A stretch of 64,000 nucleotides of DNA, from positions 248,001 through 312,000 of the forward strand of contig JAHLKI010000003.1 of the NCBI GenBank assembly GCA_025602905.1, read 5' to 3'. Position 1 is the first letter of the stretch, and each line of letters opens with the position of its first letter. Positions 10,908 to 21,400 of this stretch are shown one piece after another. Both the position numbers and the translations under genes were made by a program. The notes below the pieces were generated by a model, which worked only from the letters and a program-made list of their open reading frames with translations, made no database searches and was not told the DNA's origin. The stretch is from Phlyctochytrium arcticum (lineage: Eukaryota > Chytridiomycota > Chytridiomycetes > Chytridiales > Chytridiaceae).

Positions 10908-11844
10908 ATGCTCATCATCACTTCAATCGTCAAAGTCGTCGAGCTTACTCCGTTGGACAAGTACAAGTTCGATGTCCAACTCGTGGTCCCCATCGTAGGT
11001 GGCGACATACTCCATCTCCCCGCATCCGTGTGGGTTAAGCAAAACCGTATCGAAGAACCTGTCCTCGATGCCTGCTACTTCTGTGTTGCCGCGGTCCTCG
11101 ATCCCACAACTGACGAATTACAAATCTATACTCTCCACCGCCTCCACGACGATGCTGAACCTTTCCCTGCACAAGTTTGTTGCACCGGACTCGTACACTC
11201 CACGCAGAAGGAGTCCGCTAAGGTGTTATTCCGCGTCTATCGAAACAACGTTGAGTCCTTCAGGCCTGTCACAGTTACCCATCCCGGAGGTTGGGGACCA
11301 AGAGCCAATGTTCTCCGCCAAAATACCGTTGTCGAGGTGGTCGGTGAGCTGATTTCTCTCGGGGAAATCGCCTTCACCAACTTTTACACTAACGGCGGCA
11401 CCGGAAAGCTGCCCTCAACCTCAACCACCGCTGTTTCCTCTAAAGCTGCGAACATTTGGGGCCGGAAGCCTACCGGGCCCCTCTCTCTCTTCGCCAAGTT
11501 CGTCGTCCTCTGGAGTTGCCACCCCCCCATCGCGCACCATCTTCTTGGTTCAATCGGAGCCCCAACCAGTCATAGACCCCTTACCCCCAGCCCCGAAGTC
11601 AACCCTAACTGCCAGCGGCAAACGGCGTGGTCGGCCTCCCAAGTCCAAAGTTGCTGCTGTTGCCGACGTTTACGATACCCCGGATACCCCGCCTGCCAAG
11701 GCTCGAAAGCTTTACGACAGTTTCTCCATGGCTAGGAGCTCCAATAACCCGTCGCCTGTCGTGCAGCTCGATCATGAATCAGACGACGACGACGACGACG
11801 CCCCTCTCTCAACCCACAACCGCCTGCGCAATTATTATGATTAG
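10908..11844 (+). pseudogene. Helitron-linked OB-fold-like protein with AT-hook tail, one frameshift
   Basis: The first frame (from ATG 10908) encodes a strand-rich N-terminal domain. Near 11490-11500, after a CT-rich run, the sense moves to another frame that contains the AT-hook KRRGRPPKSK, an Asp run and a stop at 11844. A one-base indel explains this; an intron is possible. The N-terminal part resembles the product of 16382-17185 beside Helitron 2 (VELTPLDKYKFDVQLVVPI against IKIDRLSYGISVIIPI), and both have a later V-V-G or V-I-G strand. An RPA-like single-strand DNA-binding role is a guess from the pattern and from known Helitron-linked RPA genes. Confidence 0.55.
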
Positions 11845-12098
11845 CCTCCTTACTTTGACAGTGCCATTCTTCATCGTTTTATAACTTTCCTTGCTTCAAG
11901 TTTGTATTACTTGTTATGACGTTTTTCTGGACAATTTGTTCGTTCATGTCTGTTCGTTTATTTTCGCTAATATGATAACTTCCTCGTACACTCCATTCCC
12001 CCGTTAGCATTGCATTAACCATCATATACCAGAGCTAATCCCCGCAGCGCAGCCCGGGGCCCTTATATACTCTTATAAGAAAACCATAACAACAAATA

Positions 12099-13346
12099 AT
12101 GTCAGAACCATCAGTGCCTAGAAATTGGTTAATGTCCACTCAAACATTTGCTTTACCTTATTCCGATCCACGAGGAGAAGGGGTCACCATATACGGGCCT
12201 CAAGGGCAAGCAGAATATTCTACCAAAACTCGAAATATGACACCAATTAAAATTGTTCTCGACAGTAACAATGTCAGTTTGGTTTTGCAAAAACTTGTTC
12301 TATCAATGGACGTATCATGTTACACGTCGGGAGGCGCTCTTATTACTCCAACTACTGTCAAAAATTTGTATCTCGGTCTAGAATCCATAATTCAATGAGT
12401 GGTTATTCGAGCTGGCGGTGAAACTGTTACTACTATCCCAAACTATCCGGCGTATCTCCACAGTATATATAAAAATTTACCTCTCGGACAGAAAAAATTG
12501 CTCAACCAATTGTCCGGATTTGGGAACACTAACGTTTTCAAGGATTCTCCTACGGTCACAATGAATACCCATCCTTGGATCGGGTTTCTTCACCCAACTA
12601 ATAACCAACCCTTTCACGTTTGGGCTCTTGCTAATCAACAACTTGAAATTAGTTTGACTCTTGCTGACCCAGCTACCGTCTTTCAATCCGCCGGTATTGC
12701 AGAATTCAGGGTATCGAACATAAAATGTCTCGTTCCATATATCACTCCCCCTCCTCAGACAACCGTCTCCGTGACTCGAGCAATAGCTGACGGAAAATCC
12801 ATTTATTACGATTATGTCCGTCCCACTCAAACGGAAAACGCTTACAGCGGGGGCAACAGAAATACCTTCATATTACACATGTCAAATGTCCGCTCGTTGG
12901 TGGGTTTCGAATCTTGTTTTGTCGATGATGATGTTCTTCAAGACGCTACAAAGGATAAAGCTCTATCTTATTCTTCACAAAATCTTCGAGAGTGGCAAAT
13001 GCAGATGGGCCAATTGCATATCCCATCGGGGACAACAGGATTTACACACGGCCCCAACGACAATCAAACTCTGCTTTTGTCACAATTATCAAGTAACAAC
13101 TTTGACATGTTGGGCGATATGGATATAAGTTTCGCTGATTATGATACAAAACAATTCAGCTTCGGGTGGAGTTTCATGTCGAAAGATGAAAATTCCAATG
13201 CTGCCCTCTCGTTTTCTGGCACAGATGCTTTGTTTAAAATTCACACTACCCACGCTTCATCACCACCGAGTCAAAAGGTTCGATTGTTGACAACTTATAG
13301 TGAAAATGTTTCGTTGGCAATTGGCCCCACCGTTTCAGTCATGTGA
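12099..13346 (+). pseudogene. major capsid protein (double jelly roll) of virus 1, in-frame TGA
   Basis: About 415 codons from ATG 12099 to TGA 13344-13346, with an internal TGA at 12396-12398 after which the frame continues. Homologous to 41551-42822: SEPSVPRNW/STEPVIPSNW at the start, VVIRAGGETV/LTVRVGGKIA, a PTNxQP segment, and THASSPPSQKV/THDPASPPSTN near the end. It matches Polinton/adintovirus major capsid proteins, which build the icosahedral shell. The internal stop lies just before VVIRAGG, at residue 100, so a translated product would be a useless fragment unless read through. The upstream region was split by Helitron 1. Confidence 0.85.
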
Positions 13347-13431
13347 AAGGATTTGCTAGATAATAAATGGAGAGAATGGATACAAATTTTAACAACACAT
13401 TTTGAATGGCAAGTTCCGAAAATGTTATTTT

Positions 13432-13468
13432 TATCGATAGAATTCAAAATATGTTTTATCGATAAAAC
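13432..13468. promoter_or_regulatory. paired TATCGATA palindromes upstream of the chromodomain integrase
   Basis: TATCGATA at 13432-13439 and the perfect 16-base palindrome GTTTTATCGATAAAAC at 13453-13468. The same pair with a similar spacer occurs, inverted, at 28645-28678. Single copies lie at 15991-16004 and 31861-31870. All four are upstream of virus-type genes. A transcription-factor or replication-protein site is inferred. Confidence 0.5.
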
Positions 13469-13571
13469 ACCACATCATTTAAAAAGGAGGTTTCACTTTG
13501 TAAAAAACGTTCCCCGAAAAAGTGGAGAAAATGTTTAAACTTTATGATGTATAATATATAATATATAAAGA

Positions 13572-14924
13572 ATGTCGTGGCGAGAACTTACAGATATAGA
13601 AACAGAACAACTGGAAAGTGTTTACAAAACGTTCAAGACAGGCAGAGATTCGCTCTGGGAAAAGACTCGACAGGTGTTTCCAGGCTTCAAGGGAAGTCAG
13701 AGGTCAGTACTGAATGAATTTCTAAAGTACAAACCCGAATGGCAGACTCATAAAAAACCAGATAAACAATCTTCTATCGCACCTCTTCAAATCACGAAAC
13801 CAGGATATTGTCAGGGAGATTTAGTTATTATGCGAACATATTCAGATCGAGGATTTACTGCATTTTTTCACATGATTGACGGCTTTACTAAAAAGGGGTA
13901 TGCCCAACCGATACGCGGGGAATCGGAAGAGCAGGTCACCGCCGCATTGTTCAAATGTCTAGAAAAAGCTAGACGAGATGGGAAAAAAATCTCATCAATC
14001 CAAACCGATAATGGTGGACATTTTCAAAAACTTTTTACAAAAGAACTCGAAGACCGTGGAATCAAACATTTTTATTCACAAACGTATAGACCCCAAAGTA
14101 ATGCTTTTGTTGAAAGTCGAGGAGGCGATATAAAGCGTCAATTATATCAGATTATGGAGGCCAATGGAGACAAAAAATTTATTAATAATCTTCAAATTGT
14201 AGTTGATAATATCAATTCGGTTAAGTCAACAGCAACTGGATATTCACCAAATCAAATGGAAAAAGGAAATGCAGAAACACTCGCATCTGCCAAAGAAAAA
14301 ATCGAGAAAACTATTTCATCTAGATATAAAGTACATCAAATAGGTAAACCATTGTTTCTTGGACAAAAAGTTAGGAGAAAAAGGGTTATCAAAGGTGCTA
14401 TACAAAAACCGGGGTTAAAGGGTTTCTGGGATAAAGAAATTTATACTGTTGTTCAAAGACTTGCATCTTCTGATGCTAATTTTCTACCATCTTATAGAAT
14501 CGCGAATAAAAACGGTCAAGTAATGTATGGACAATATCCAAAAACATCCCTACTACAGGTTCCACCGATCCAAATTAGCGACAATATAACTAATCTTGCC
14601 GTTCAAAAGGCGAAACGAAATGTGGAACAATTTGACGACGAAGAAGACGATGAAGCAGCTGAGGTTCCAAATGATATTATACAGCACAATGTAGAAACGG
14701 AAGAAGAAGAAGAACCCCCTCTAACGAGAGGGGCATCCCTCCGTGTGAATAGGCCGGGATTTTATGAAGTCGATTATATTGTTGACAAACGTATAAGGAA
14801 AAGTAAAAAAGAATATAAAGTTCATTGGCTCGGCTATGATTCTTCTGATGATACATGGGAGCCATTGGCAAATCTTACAGATGTTATGGATTTGGTAAAA
14901 GAATACGAGGAGGGGAAAAAATGA
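13572..14924 (+). CDS. DDE (rve) integrase with C-terminal chromodomain, virus 1
   Basis: 450 residues and intact. A short N-terminal helical region precedes the retroviral-type catalytic core: D in GDLVIMRTY (about residue 83), D in QTDNGGHF (about 145), E in NAFVESRGGD (about 180). A basic SH3-like part follows (KVRRKRVIKG), then an acidic linker (EEDDEAAE, EEEEE) and a chromodomain, YEVDYIVDKRIRKS...WLGY...TWEP, at about 398-440. Polinton integrases insert the linear genome with 6-bp duplications, and the chromodomain would target histone marks. The virus 2 integrase lacks this domain and is only distantly similar. An A-T-rich TATAATATATAATATATAAA box precedes the ATG. Confidence 0.9.
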   Translation: MSWRELTDIETEQLESVYKTFKTGRDSLWEKTRQVFPGFKGSQRSVLNEFLKYKPEWQTHKKPDKQSSIAPLQITKPGYCQGDLVIMRTYSDRGFTAFFHMIDGFTKKGYAQPIRGESEEQVTAALFKCLEKARRDGKKISSIQTDNGGHFQKLFTKELEDRGIKHFYSQTYRPQSNAFVESRGGDIKRQLYQIMEANGDKKFINNLQIVVDNINSVKSTATGYSPNQMEKGNAETLASAKEKIEKTISSRYKVHQIGKPLFLGQKVRRKRVIKGAIQKPGLKGFWDKEIYTVVQRLASSDANFLPSYRIANKNGQVMYGQYPKTSLLQVPPIQISDNITNLAVQKAKRNVEQFDDEEDDEAAEVPNDIIQHNVETEEEEEPPLTRGASLRVNRPGFYEVDYIVDKRIRKSKKEYKVHWLGYDSSDDTWEPLANLTDVMDLVKEYEEGKK

Positions 14925-14941
14925 TATAATTATTTTAATAT

Positions 14942-15946
14942 TTACGCATCTCTATTGTAGAGGTCATTCTCAGATTTACTATGATGGCATTGAGCAGCAA
15001 GATATTCGCGTGCATCATTGCTCAGATGTTCTTTCCTGATATACGTAATTTGTGCCCGTCTTAGCTCCGCGATACCGTGTCCCGTTACTTCAATTATTCG
15101 TTTCCGGAAAGTATCTTCCTTTAAAGGATTGCCCTCTTTATTGACGAAAATGTACTCTGAATTCTTCCTGAATCTCCAGAAGAACTTTGACAAGATTCTC
15201 GCCATTTTAACAGGATGAACTCCTTTAACTGAATCATATGGGACTTTGCCCATGACTTGAATGAATGATTTTGTATCAACAACGTCATCATCCTGCTCTT
15301 CGTTTCTTTTTCTTTTGGTGGAACTAATTCTATCCTGTTTTCGAGTATTCCACAGAAGTGTTATATTGAAACAGTTGTCTGCTATGAGTATGTTATCTGC
15401 TGAACGAGAAACATTCTCGTGATAAAAGTTTTTTAAAGTCGATTAATTGGATCGAACATTGAAAAATAATACTGGGAACATTCCGATTATAATCGTTTGC
15501 AAATCGTCGATTTGTTCAAAAGTTGGTCCATGTTTATCATATACGTATTCAATCGATTCGTACTTTGCCAACATCTTCTCCACAACCTCTTCATAATTTA
15601 TGGTGTCGCTAGGTTGTGCAACACCATTATATCGAGGAGCCAAACTGCGCAATTCGTGGATACAGACGTCATACCGTTTCATGAGAGTATTGAATTCTTC
15701 TCTAGGTATGTTCCAGTACTGAAGAAGCTGCGTTCTCTTGAGAACACGAGAAACCAAACCAAGATAATCTGCAAGAGATTTGCTTCCTAATTTACCACCA
15801 TGTGCCTCTTGAATACGGTTTTTTACAACATCAATATCGAAAAAAATATCTTTGTTGAAGATTCCTTTTTCTTTGTACTGTGAGACTCTCTTGCAGTCAT
15901 ATTTGTATGACTTTGCGTGATTGTTGAGAAATTGTATGAAAGACAT
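14942..15946 (-). pseudogene. tyrosine recombinase of virus 1, one in-frame TAA
   Basis: Reads from ATG 15946 for 167 codons to TAA (15443-15445), then stays open in the same frame to 14942, about 334 codons in all. The N-terminal part is helical, like a core-binding domain. The C-terminal part has the signature GHGIAELRRAQITY (H-x-x-R-like box II), then AAQCHHSKSENDLYNRD, with a His pair and the likely nucleophile Tyr four residues from the end. A nuclear-signal-like KRKRNEEQDDD lies in the middle. Polinton-like viruses and virophages often encode such recombinases. Having one beside a DDE integrase is unusual. Convergent with the integrase gene. Confidence 0.7.
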
Positions 15947-15990
15947 GTTGCCAGCTATTTTGTTCGGTATAGTATATATAACAATAAAAT

Positions 15991-16004
15991 TTTTATCGAT
16001 AAAA
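15991..16004. promoter_or_regulatory. TATCGATA palindrome upstream of the tyrosine recombinase
   Basis: Perfect palindrome TTTTATCGATAAAA, 45 bases upstream of the recombinase ATG, with a TATATATA-rich segment between them (15971-15980). It belongs to the same motif family as the sites at 13432-13468, 28645-28678 and 31861-31870. Confidence 0.5.
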
Positions 16005-16381
16005 CGTTTATTGATATAATCAGAAAACCAGATTTAAACTTCAAAATGTTTCAGAATCAACCCCCGTGACTGGGAACCCTACCTTCACCCTGTATTCCGT
16101 GTCCTCGGTTCTGCTTTTTCCTTCCCCTCTTGCTTCATCTGCATCGGACTTGGCCTATCGGACTTGGCACGTTTCGACACTGCATTTCACCTTACACAGC
16201 TCCTTAACCTGCACCTTTGCTCCTGTCATTCCCATCCCCGCTGCCCTTTGCCTGTATACACGGACCTGTATCGACTTTGTAAAAGCTTCGCTACGAAATT
16301 GTAACTATCTCATTCTTATGAACATGTATTTCAAATATTTCAGAACTATTTACATATCACTGTCTTCGTCATCTGTCTCCG

Positions 16382-17185
16382 CTACGGCTTTCCCTTTGCC
16401 TTTCCCGGTTCCCTTCGGCCGGTTCTTCGATCCTCCAAGTCCTCGCCGACAGCACTGGGGCCGGCTTGGCTGCTGGTTGCTGTCGCGAACATGTTGTCCT
16501 CCACCTGCACCATGCCCGTGTTGGCCTCCTCTTCCGTCCTCAATCTTTTGGGACTGAGCCTTTTTCCAAAGTAAGATGCCACCGCTTCTCCCGCCGTCGA
16601 GGTTGGTGTTGCCGGTGCCACGATCAGCCGGTCCACATCTGACTGCCCAGTGGGGATCCAGAACAGCTCCGATTTCAACACCCCTCCGTCCCCCAATGTT
16701 CCAATCACGTTCACGATCAGCCCTGCCTTCACTTTGTTCTTCCTTTTTTCCCAGTACTTTCCCGACATGCTGATGGTGCAGCGCCGCTCTATCTCCCGCC
16801 GATCCACGTCATGCCATACGTTGTACTGGACAACAACTGTGTCCCCCTGTACTCCGGACACTTTCCTTGTGAGGTTGAAGGTTGCTGCCACGGCATCTAA
16901 TATGCCGCTGTCGTAGTCATCCATACAAATCTTGCTGCCGCTGAACGCGCTTGCTTTGAAGGTGTTGGGCTCATATGCCGCGCTGGCTATCAGATAGTAG
17001 TTGTCCCCGATGATAGGTTTCTGGAGCTGGCGCCATGCGAATACATTGACAACGACTTCGGCGGTTTCCACGTTTCCGATGGGGATGATGACACTAATGC
17101 CGTATGAGAGTCGGTCGATCTTGATGATGTCCGTGACAAAACATGTGCTAGTGATGCTGTACATTCCGAGTTGTGTGTGCTTCAA
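16382..17185 (-). CDS. Helitron 2-linked OB-fold-like protein
   Basis: 267 residues and open. Strand-rich N-terminal 190 residues, for example IIKIDRLSYGISVIIPIGN and a second strand cluster around GLIVNVIGTLGDGG. A low-complexity basic and acidic tail ends in RRTGRREPGKAKGKP. The N-terminal domain resembles the gene at 10908 of Helitron 1 in order and pattern, and the genes share a divergent position next to RepHel. A single-strand DNA-binding helper in rolling-circle transposition is plausible. RPA-like proteins are known from some Helitrons, but identity here is inferred from pattern only. Confidence 0.6.
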   Translation of the reverse strand: MKHTQLGMYSITSTCFVTDIIKIDRLSYGISVIIPIGNVETAEVVVNVFAWRQLQKPIIGDNYYLIASAAYEPNTFKASAFSGSKICMDDYDSGILDAVAATFNLTRKVSGVQGDTVVVQYNVWHDVDRREIERRCTISMSGKYWEKRKNKVKAGLIVNVIGTLGDGGVLKSELFWIPTGQSDVDRLIVAPATPTSTAGEAVASYFGKRLSPKRLRTEEEANTGMVQVEDNMFATATSSQAGPSAVGEDLEDRRTGRREPGKAKGKP

Positions 17186-17225
17186 GTGGTGCTTTGCGGT
17201 GATTGTTGTTACTGTCTTTTGTTGA

Positions 17226-18481
17226 AGATGTTTCGCTAGGAGGGCCGCCCGACAGTGCCTTCTTTTTATACCTTTTTCCGTCCCTCCCCTTCATTTCTTC
17301 ATGACTCTGTTTGTTGTTTCTTTCTTTACCACTTGGGGGCTGTTTCGGTCAATTTCCCACCAAATCTGCAACGCCTTCACGCGTGTGAGCCGGTATCTGA
17401 TTACCTTCTTCATTTCTATCTTCCTCCTCATTCTTTTGATGACATTGACCCACTTGGTGTTCGGGTTCCATTCCTTCTATTGCATTTTTCCCCACTACTT
17501 CACGCCCATTGATTTGATTTGAAAGTGTGGCTCTTTACTTTAGATGAACCTATCTCCGCCGCGTTTCATTCTGTTATGTTTCTTTCTACTGCATTTTTCC
17601 CAACACCATTTCCTTCACGCCCCTTGATTTGATTAGCGTTCGCTCCATATTCACGTTGAATGTGTGGCTCTTTTAGGCGTTCTCTCCTTATTCACTTTGG
17701 TTTTGTGGCTCTTTACTTTCCGATGATCCTATCTCCGCTGCGTTTCATTCTTTCATGTTTCTTTCTATTGCATTTTTCCCGAAACTATTTCATTCTCATA
17801 AACACACTACGTCTATACATTGCCGATCTTATCTCTGCTCTTTACTCCTTTTCAAACTTCAATATGGTTGTCGTCCAATTCCCTTGACCTTCATACCATC
17901 TGTTGTGTTTCCATTCGTCCTAATTATCTATCTCGCTCCTCTCCTCTCATTTCCTTCTTCCTTGCTTTTTATCTTATTACCCAAATCTGCTTTCTGAATG
18001 CTTCTGTCCACTCTGTTTGTAATATCTTTCTCTACCACTTGGGGGATGTTTCCGTCAATTTCCCACTAACCGTGCGACGCGTGTTTGCCGGTATCTGATT
18101 ACCTTCTTCAATTCTATCTTCCTCCTCATTCTTTGGAAGACTTAACACATTGACCCACTTGGCGTTCGCGTTTGTTTCTTTATATTGCATTTTTCTCAAC
18201 GCCATTTCTTTCATGTCTCATAAATTTGATGGGGGTTTCGCTGTTGTTTCCATGTAAATTTTATGAGCGTTTCACTGTCACGTCCATGTTCATTTTGAAT
18301 GGGTGGCTGTTTACTTTCCGATGTACCTATCTGCGCTGCGGTTCATTCTGTTATTTTTTCTTTCATGCTTAACTGTCCAGTTACGGCCTCTCTGTTCCCT
18401 GAACCCTTTAAAATGGCCACTCCCTTCTTCTTCCCCCGCATCCATCTGTAGCCCCCCCTTCCCCCCCCTCCTCCCCCCACC
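17226..18481. repeat. repeat-rich spacer between the divergent Helitron 2 genes
   Basis: No convincing gene. A block of about 185 bases occurs twice (about 17305-17490 and 18011-18195), both with ACCACTTGGGGG and GGTATCTGATTACCTTCTTC. A second family containing GTGGCTCTTTACTTT and TATTGCATTTTTC recurs at about 17525, 17705 and, diverged, 18303. The strand is pyrimidine-rich. It probably contains both promoters. Confidence 0.7.
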
Positions 18482-21400
18482 ATGGACGCCCAAACTTACC
18501 TTGCCAAGCGCCGTGAAATCCATCGTAGGGCTTCCGAAACACGCCGTTTGAAGAGACAACGCATGATTTCATCTGTCCTTCAGTCCGTATGTATTTGTTT
18601 CCTCCCCACGGTCTGCAGCGCATCACTGACTCTGTTACAGTCTACATCTTCCTTGCAAACCTCTGTTTCGCCTCCGTCGGCCTTTGCCGCCCATTCTCCT
18701 CATTCGCTTTCCTCTTCCGGGATCCATGCGCCTTCCCACACATCTACTGCGCAGGTAAATATTACTCATCTTCTTCACTGCACACCTCCAGAGTTTAAGT
18801 ATACTTCATCCAGGTCCAGTGTCATTCTGGTCCGCACATTGTGTACTTCATTTACCTTCGCGCCACAACGCTGTCTGGAATGTGTTGCCCTGCTCATTCT
18901 GCGGTGTCTTCCTGCTGTCCTCGGAACGGAAAGCTTTCTGTTGCAATGCTGGTCGGTGGACTCTTCCACGTCTCCCTCCCTATCCTCCACCTATCGCCAA
19001 CGTACTGACTACCGCCAACGTCTCACAAATGTCCCGCCGCCTTAATAACCTCTTTTCCTTCACGGCAATCGGTGTTACAGGCAAATTCGCAAATTTCCGG
19101 AGTCCTTCTTCAGTGTGCATATCTGGGAGGGTTTACCACCGCATGCTACCGCTCGCTTCTCCGGGGCATTCAATGCATTGGTTTCTGTATGATGCGGAAG
19201 AGCGCTACTCTGTCGCCAGCAACTACAATGTGCCTTCAAACATTGTGGCGGTCTTTGAAAACCTTCTGGACTATGTCAATCCATACGTGTCCCAATTTTC
19301 GCGTGCCGTTCATGTTGCGGGCAACGTCCAGCAACTCCGTCCGGATTACTCAATTCATTTAAATGAAGACACTCACAGCTCTGAAATCGCGGCTGTCATT
19401 GGCACTCCCGACTCGGTTACTATGGTGGATCGCAACATTGTAGTATGGATGCACTCTGATGCCACTCCCACATTCGTGCCAATTTTGAGCTCTCATTACG
19501 AACCATTGCAGTACCCGATTCTCTTCCCCCATGGCACCCCTGGCTGGACAATGGACAATTCCTTCGGGTTTTCTCAGATTATTTGGTATCGCATCAGACT
19601 ATTGCAAGAACCGCGCTTTTCTCTGTTGGGCCGTCTGGCCGGCGAATACCTGGTGGACATGTTCTCCAGGACTGAGGACCAAAAACTCAATTTCATCTTC
19701 AACAATCGCCATTCTATGAACGATGATGTAGATGGTGGACCCCAGGAAGAATCACATCTCTTCCTTCCCAAATCCTTTCACGGCTCTCAGAAATGGTGCA
19801 GTGACCAGGTGGCCTGCGCTTTAACTCTGGCTCGAAAATTCGGCCCTCCCTCCTTCTTTGTGACAATGACCGCCAACCCCAAATGGCCGGAGATTACTTC
19901 GAAGTTGCTCCCCGGCCAAACAGCGTTCGACCAGCCTGCATTGGTGGTAGTGGTACGTGTTTTCAAATCAAGACTTTCCAGATGCATCTCTCTTCTGCGG
20001 ACTGTCTTTGGCCAAGTCGTCTACATCGTCTGGGTCGTCGAGTTCCAAAAGCGGGGTCTTCCCCACGCACACATCATCTTAAAGTGCAACCCCGAACTAC
20101 CTCCCTCCTCCATCAACTCCGTCATCTCAGCTGAGCTTCCCACAGGTGCCGACCCTGCCTGTGTCCTACTCGCGGCGAAGGTCAAACAGTTCATGATCCA
20201 CAGTTCCTCCCATTCTTCGAGATGCCTCAGGGATGGTAAATGCATCTACAGGCATCCGAAACCTGGTAATCCGGGTACCTGGGTCAACGATCGAGGGTAC
20301 GTTCAGTACCGTCGCCGGTCTGTCGCGGACGCTTGCGTCGTTCCCCACTCACCGCTGCTTCTGTTGGAATTGGACTGCCACGTCAATGTCGAAATTGCCT
20401 CCACAGTGCACGTGTTTATGTACCTGTACAAATATTTATACACAGGCCCGGACAGAGTCAAGTACAACATTTCATCCGACTGCGCAAGGCCCACTGATGA
20501 AATTGACAATTACCTCAATGGCCGTTACCTTTCCGCCCCTGAGTGCGCTTGGCGGATTTTTCAGTTTTCTGTTTCTCGAAAAATTCCGGCGGTTGAAACT
20601 TTAGTCTGTCATTTGGCGGGTGCGAAATTCTATAAGTACGGCTCTAACAAAGAGTCTTCCACCTTTTCCTCCCTGACTCGCTACCTACTATTCCGCCCAC
20701 CAGAGGACCTTTTCGACAACATCACCTATCTGGATTATTACGAGAGGTTTACCCACAAGCCTTGGTCTGGAGAAGCGCTTTCCAACAACCAGTATCTAGA
20801 GTCCCCACACCCTGGCTCTCGATGGGTCATCTCTACCCGTACATCTCAATCTCCTCATGTGTGCAGGATTCAGACCATTGGTGCCAAATTGGGGGAACTT
20901 TTCTATCTTCGTTTCATTCTACAAGTTATGCCCGGCCGTTCGTATGAGAACCTTCGCACAGTTGCCAATGTCATTTATCCTACCTTCCAAGAGGCCGCCT
21001 ACGCCCTGAATCTTTTTAGCAACGACTCGGAACCCACAGTGGCCATGGAGGATGCCATTGCCGATTTGCGCTTGCCTTCTCAGCTGCGCTTCCTTTACGG
21101 ACAGTTGGTTTTGAACGGTGCTCCTGCTCCATCACTCTGGATGCGTTTCAAGGATGATTTGGCGGCTGACTATCTGGACTTGCATCACCGAAATGTTCGA
21201 AAATGCTACAATCTCGCTCTCCTGTACATTAACAAGCACTTCGCTGCAAGCTCCCAAACATGCGCTGACTTCGGCCTACCACTACCCAATATTGTTTCTC
21301 GTGACTTGGAAAACGAGCGAGACGCTTTTGAGGGACGTCAGCCTGACCTCCTGCGTGAGGTTTCCCTCGCCCTTCCAACTTTGAATGGCGAGCAGCGCGA

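Larger units (their letters stand above)
3720..12033 (-). mobile_element. Helitron 1, inserted between virus 1 Lys-rich and major capsid genes
   Basis: Boundaries are inferred from a 10-base terminal inverted repeat, TCTGGTATAT at 3720-3729 and its complement at 12024-12033. At the left end the repeat is part of an exact palindrome TCTGGTATATACCAGA, as expected of a 3' subterminal hairpin when the element is read on the minus strand. Inside are a RepHel gene (4426-10017) and a divergent second gene (10908-11844). In virus 2 the Lys-rich and major capsid genes are separated by only a few dozen bases, whereas here they are 8.4 kb apart, so the insertion is clear even if the exact ends are not. 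Confidence 0.7.

Noticed and set aside
12396..12398. TGA read as Trp (alternative genetic code)
   Set aside because: TAA and TAG also interrupt viral frames, TGA ends some frames here (for example 13346), and the 1863- and 1247-codon frames need no reassignment. Mutation is simpler.
17255..18372. Overlapping Phe/Ser/Leu-rich frames
   Set aside because: They arise from the pyrimidine-rich repeat array and have no homology between copies at protein level.
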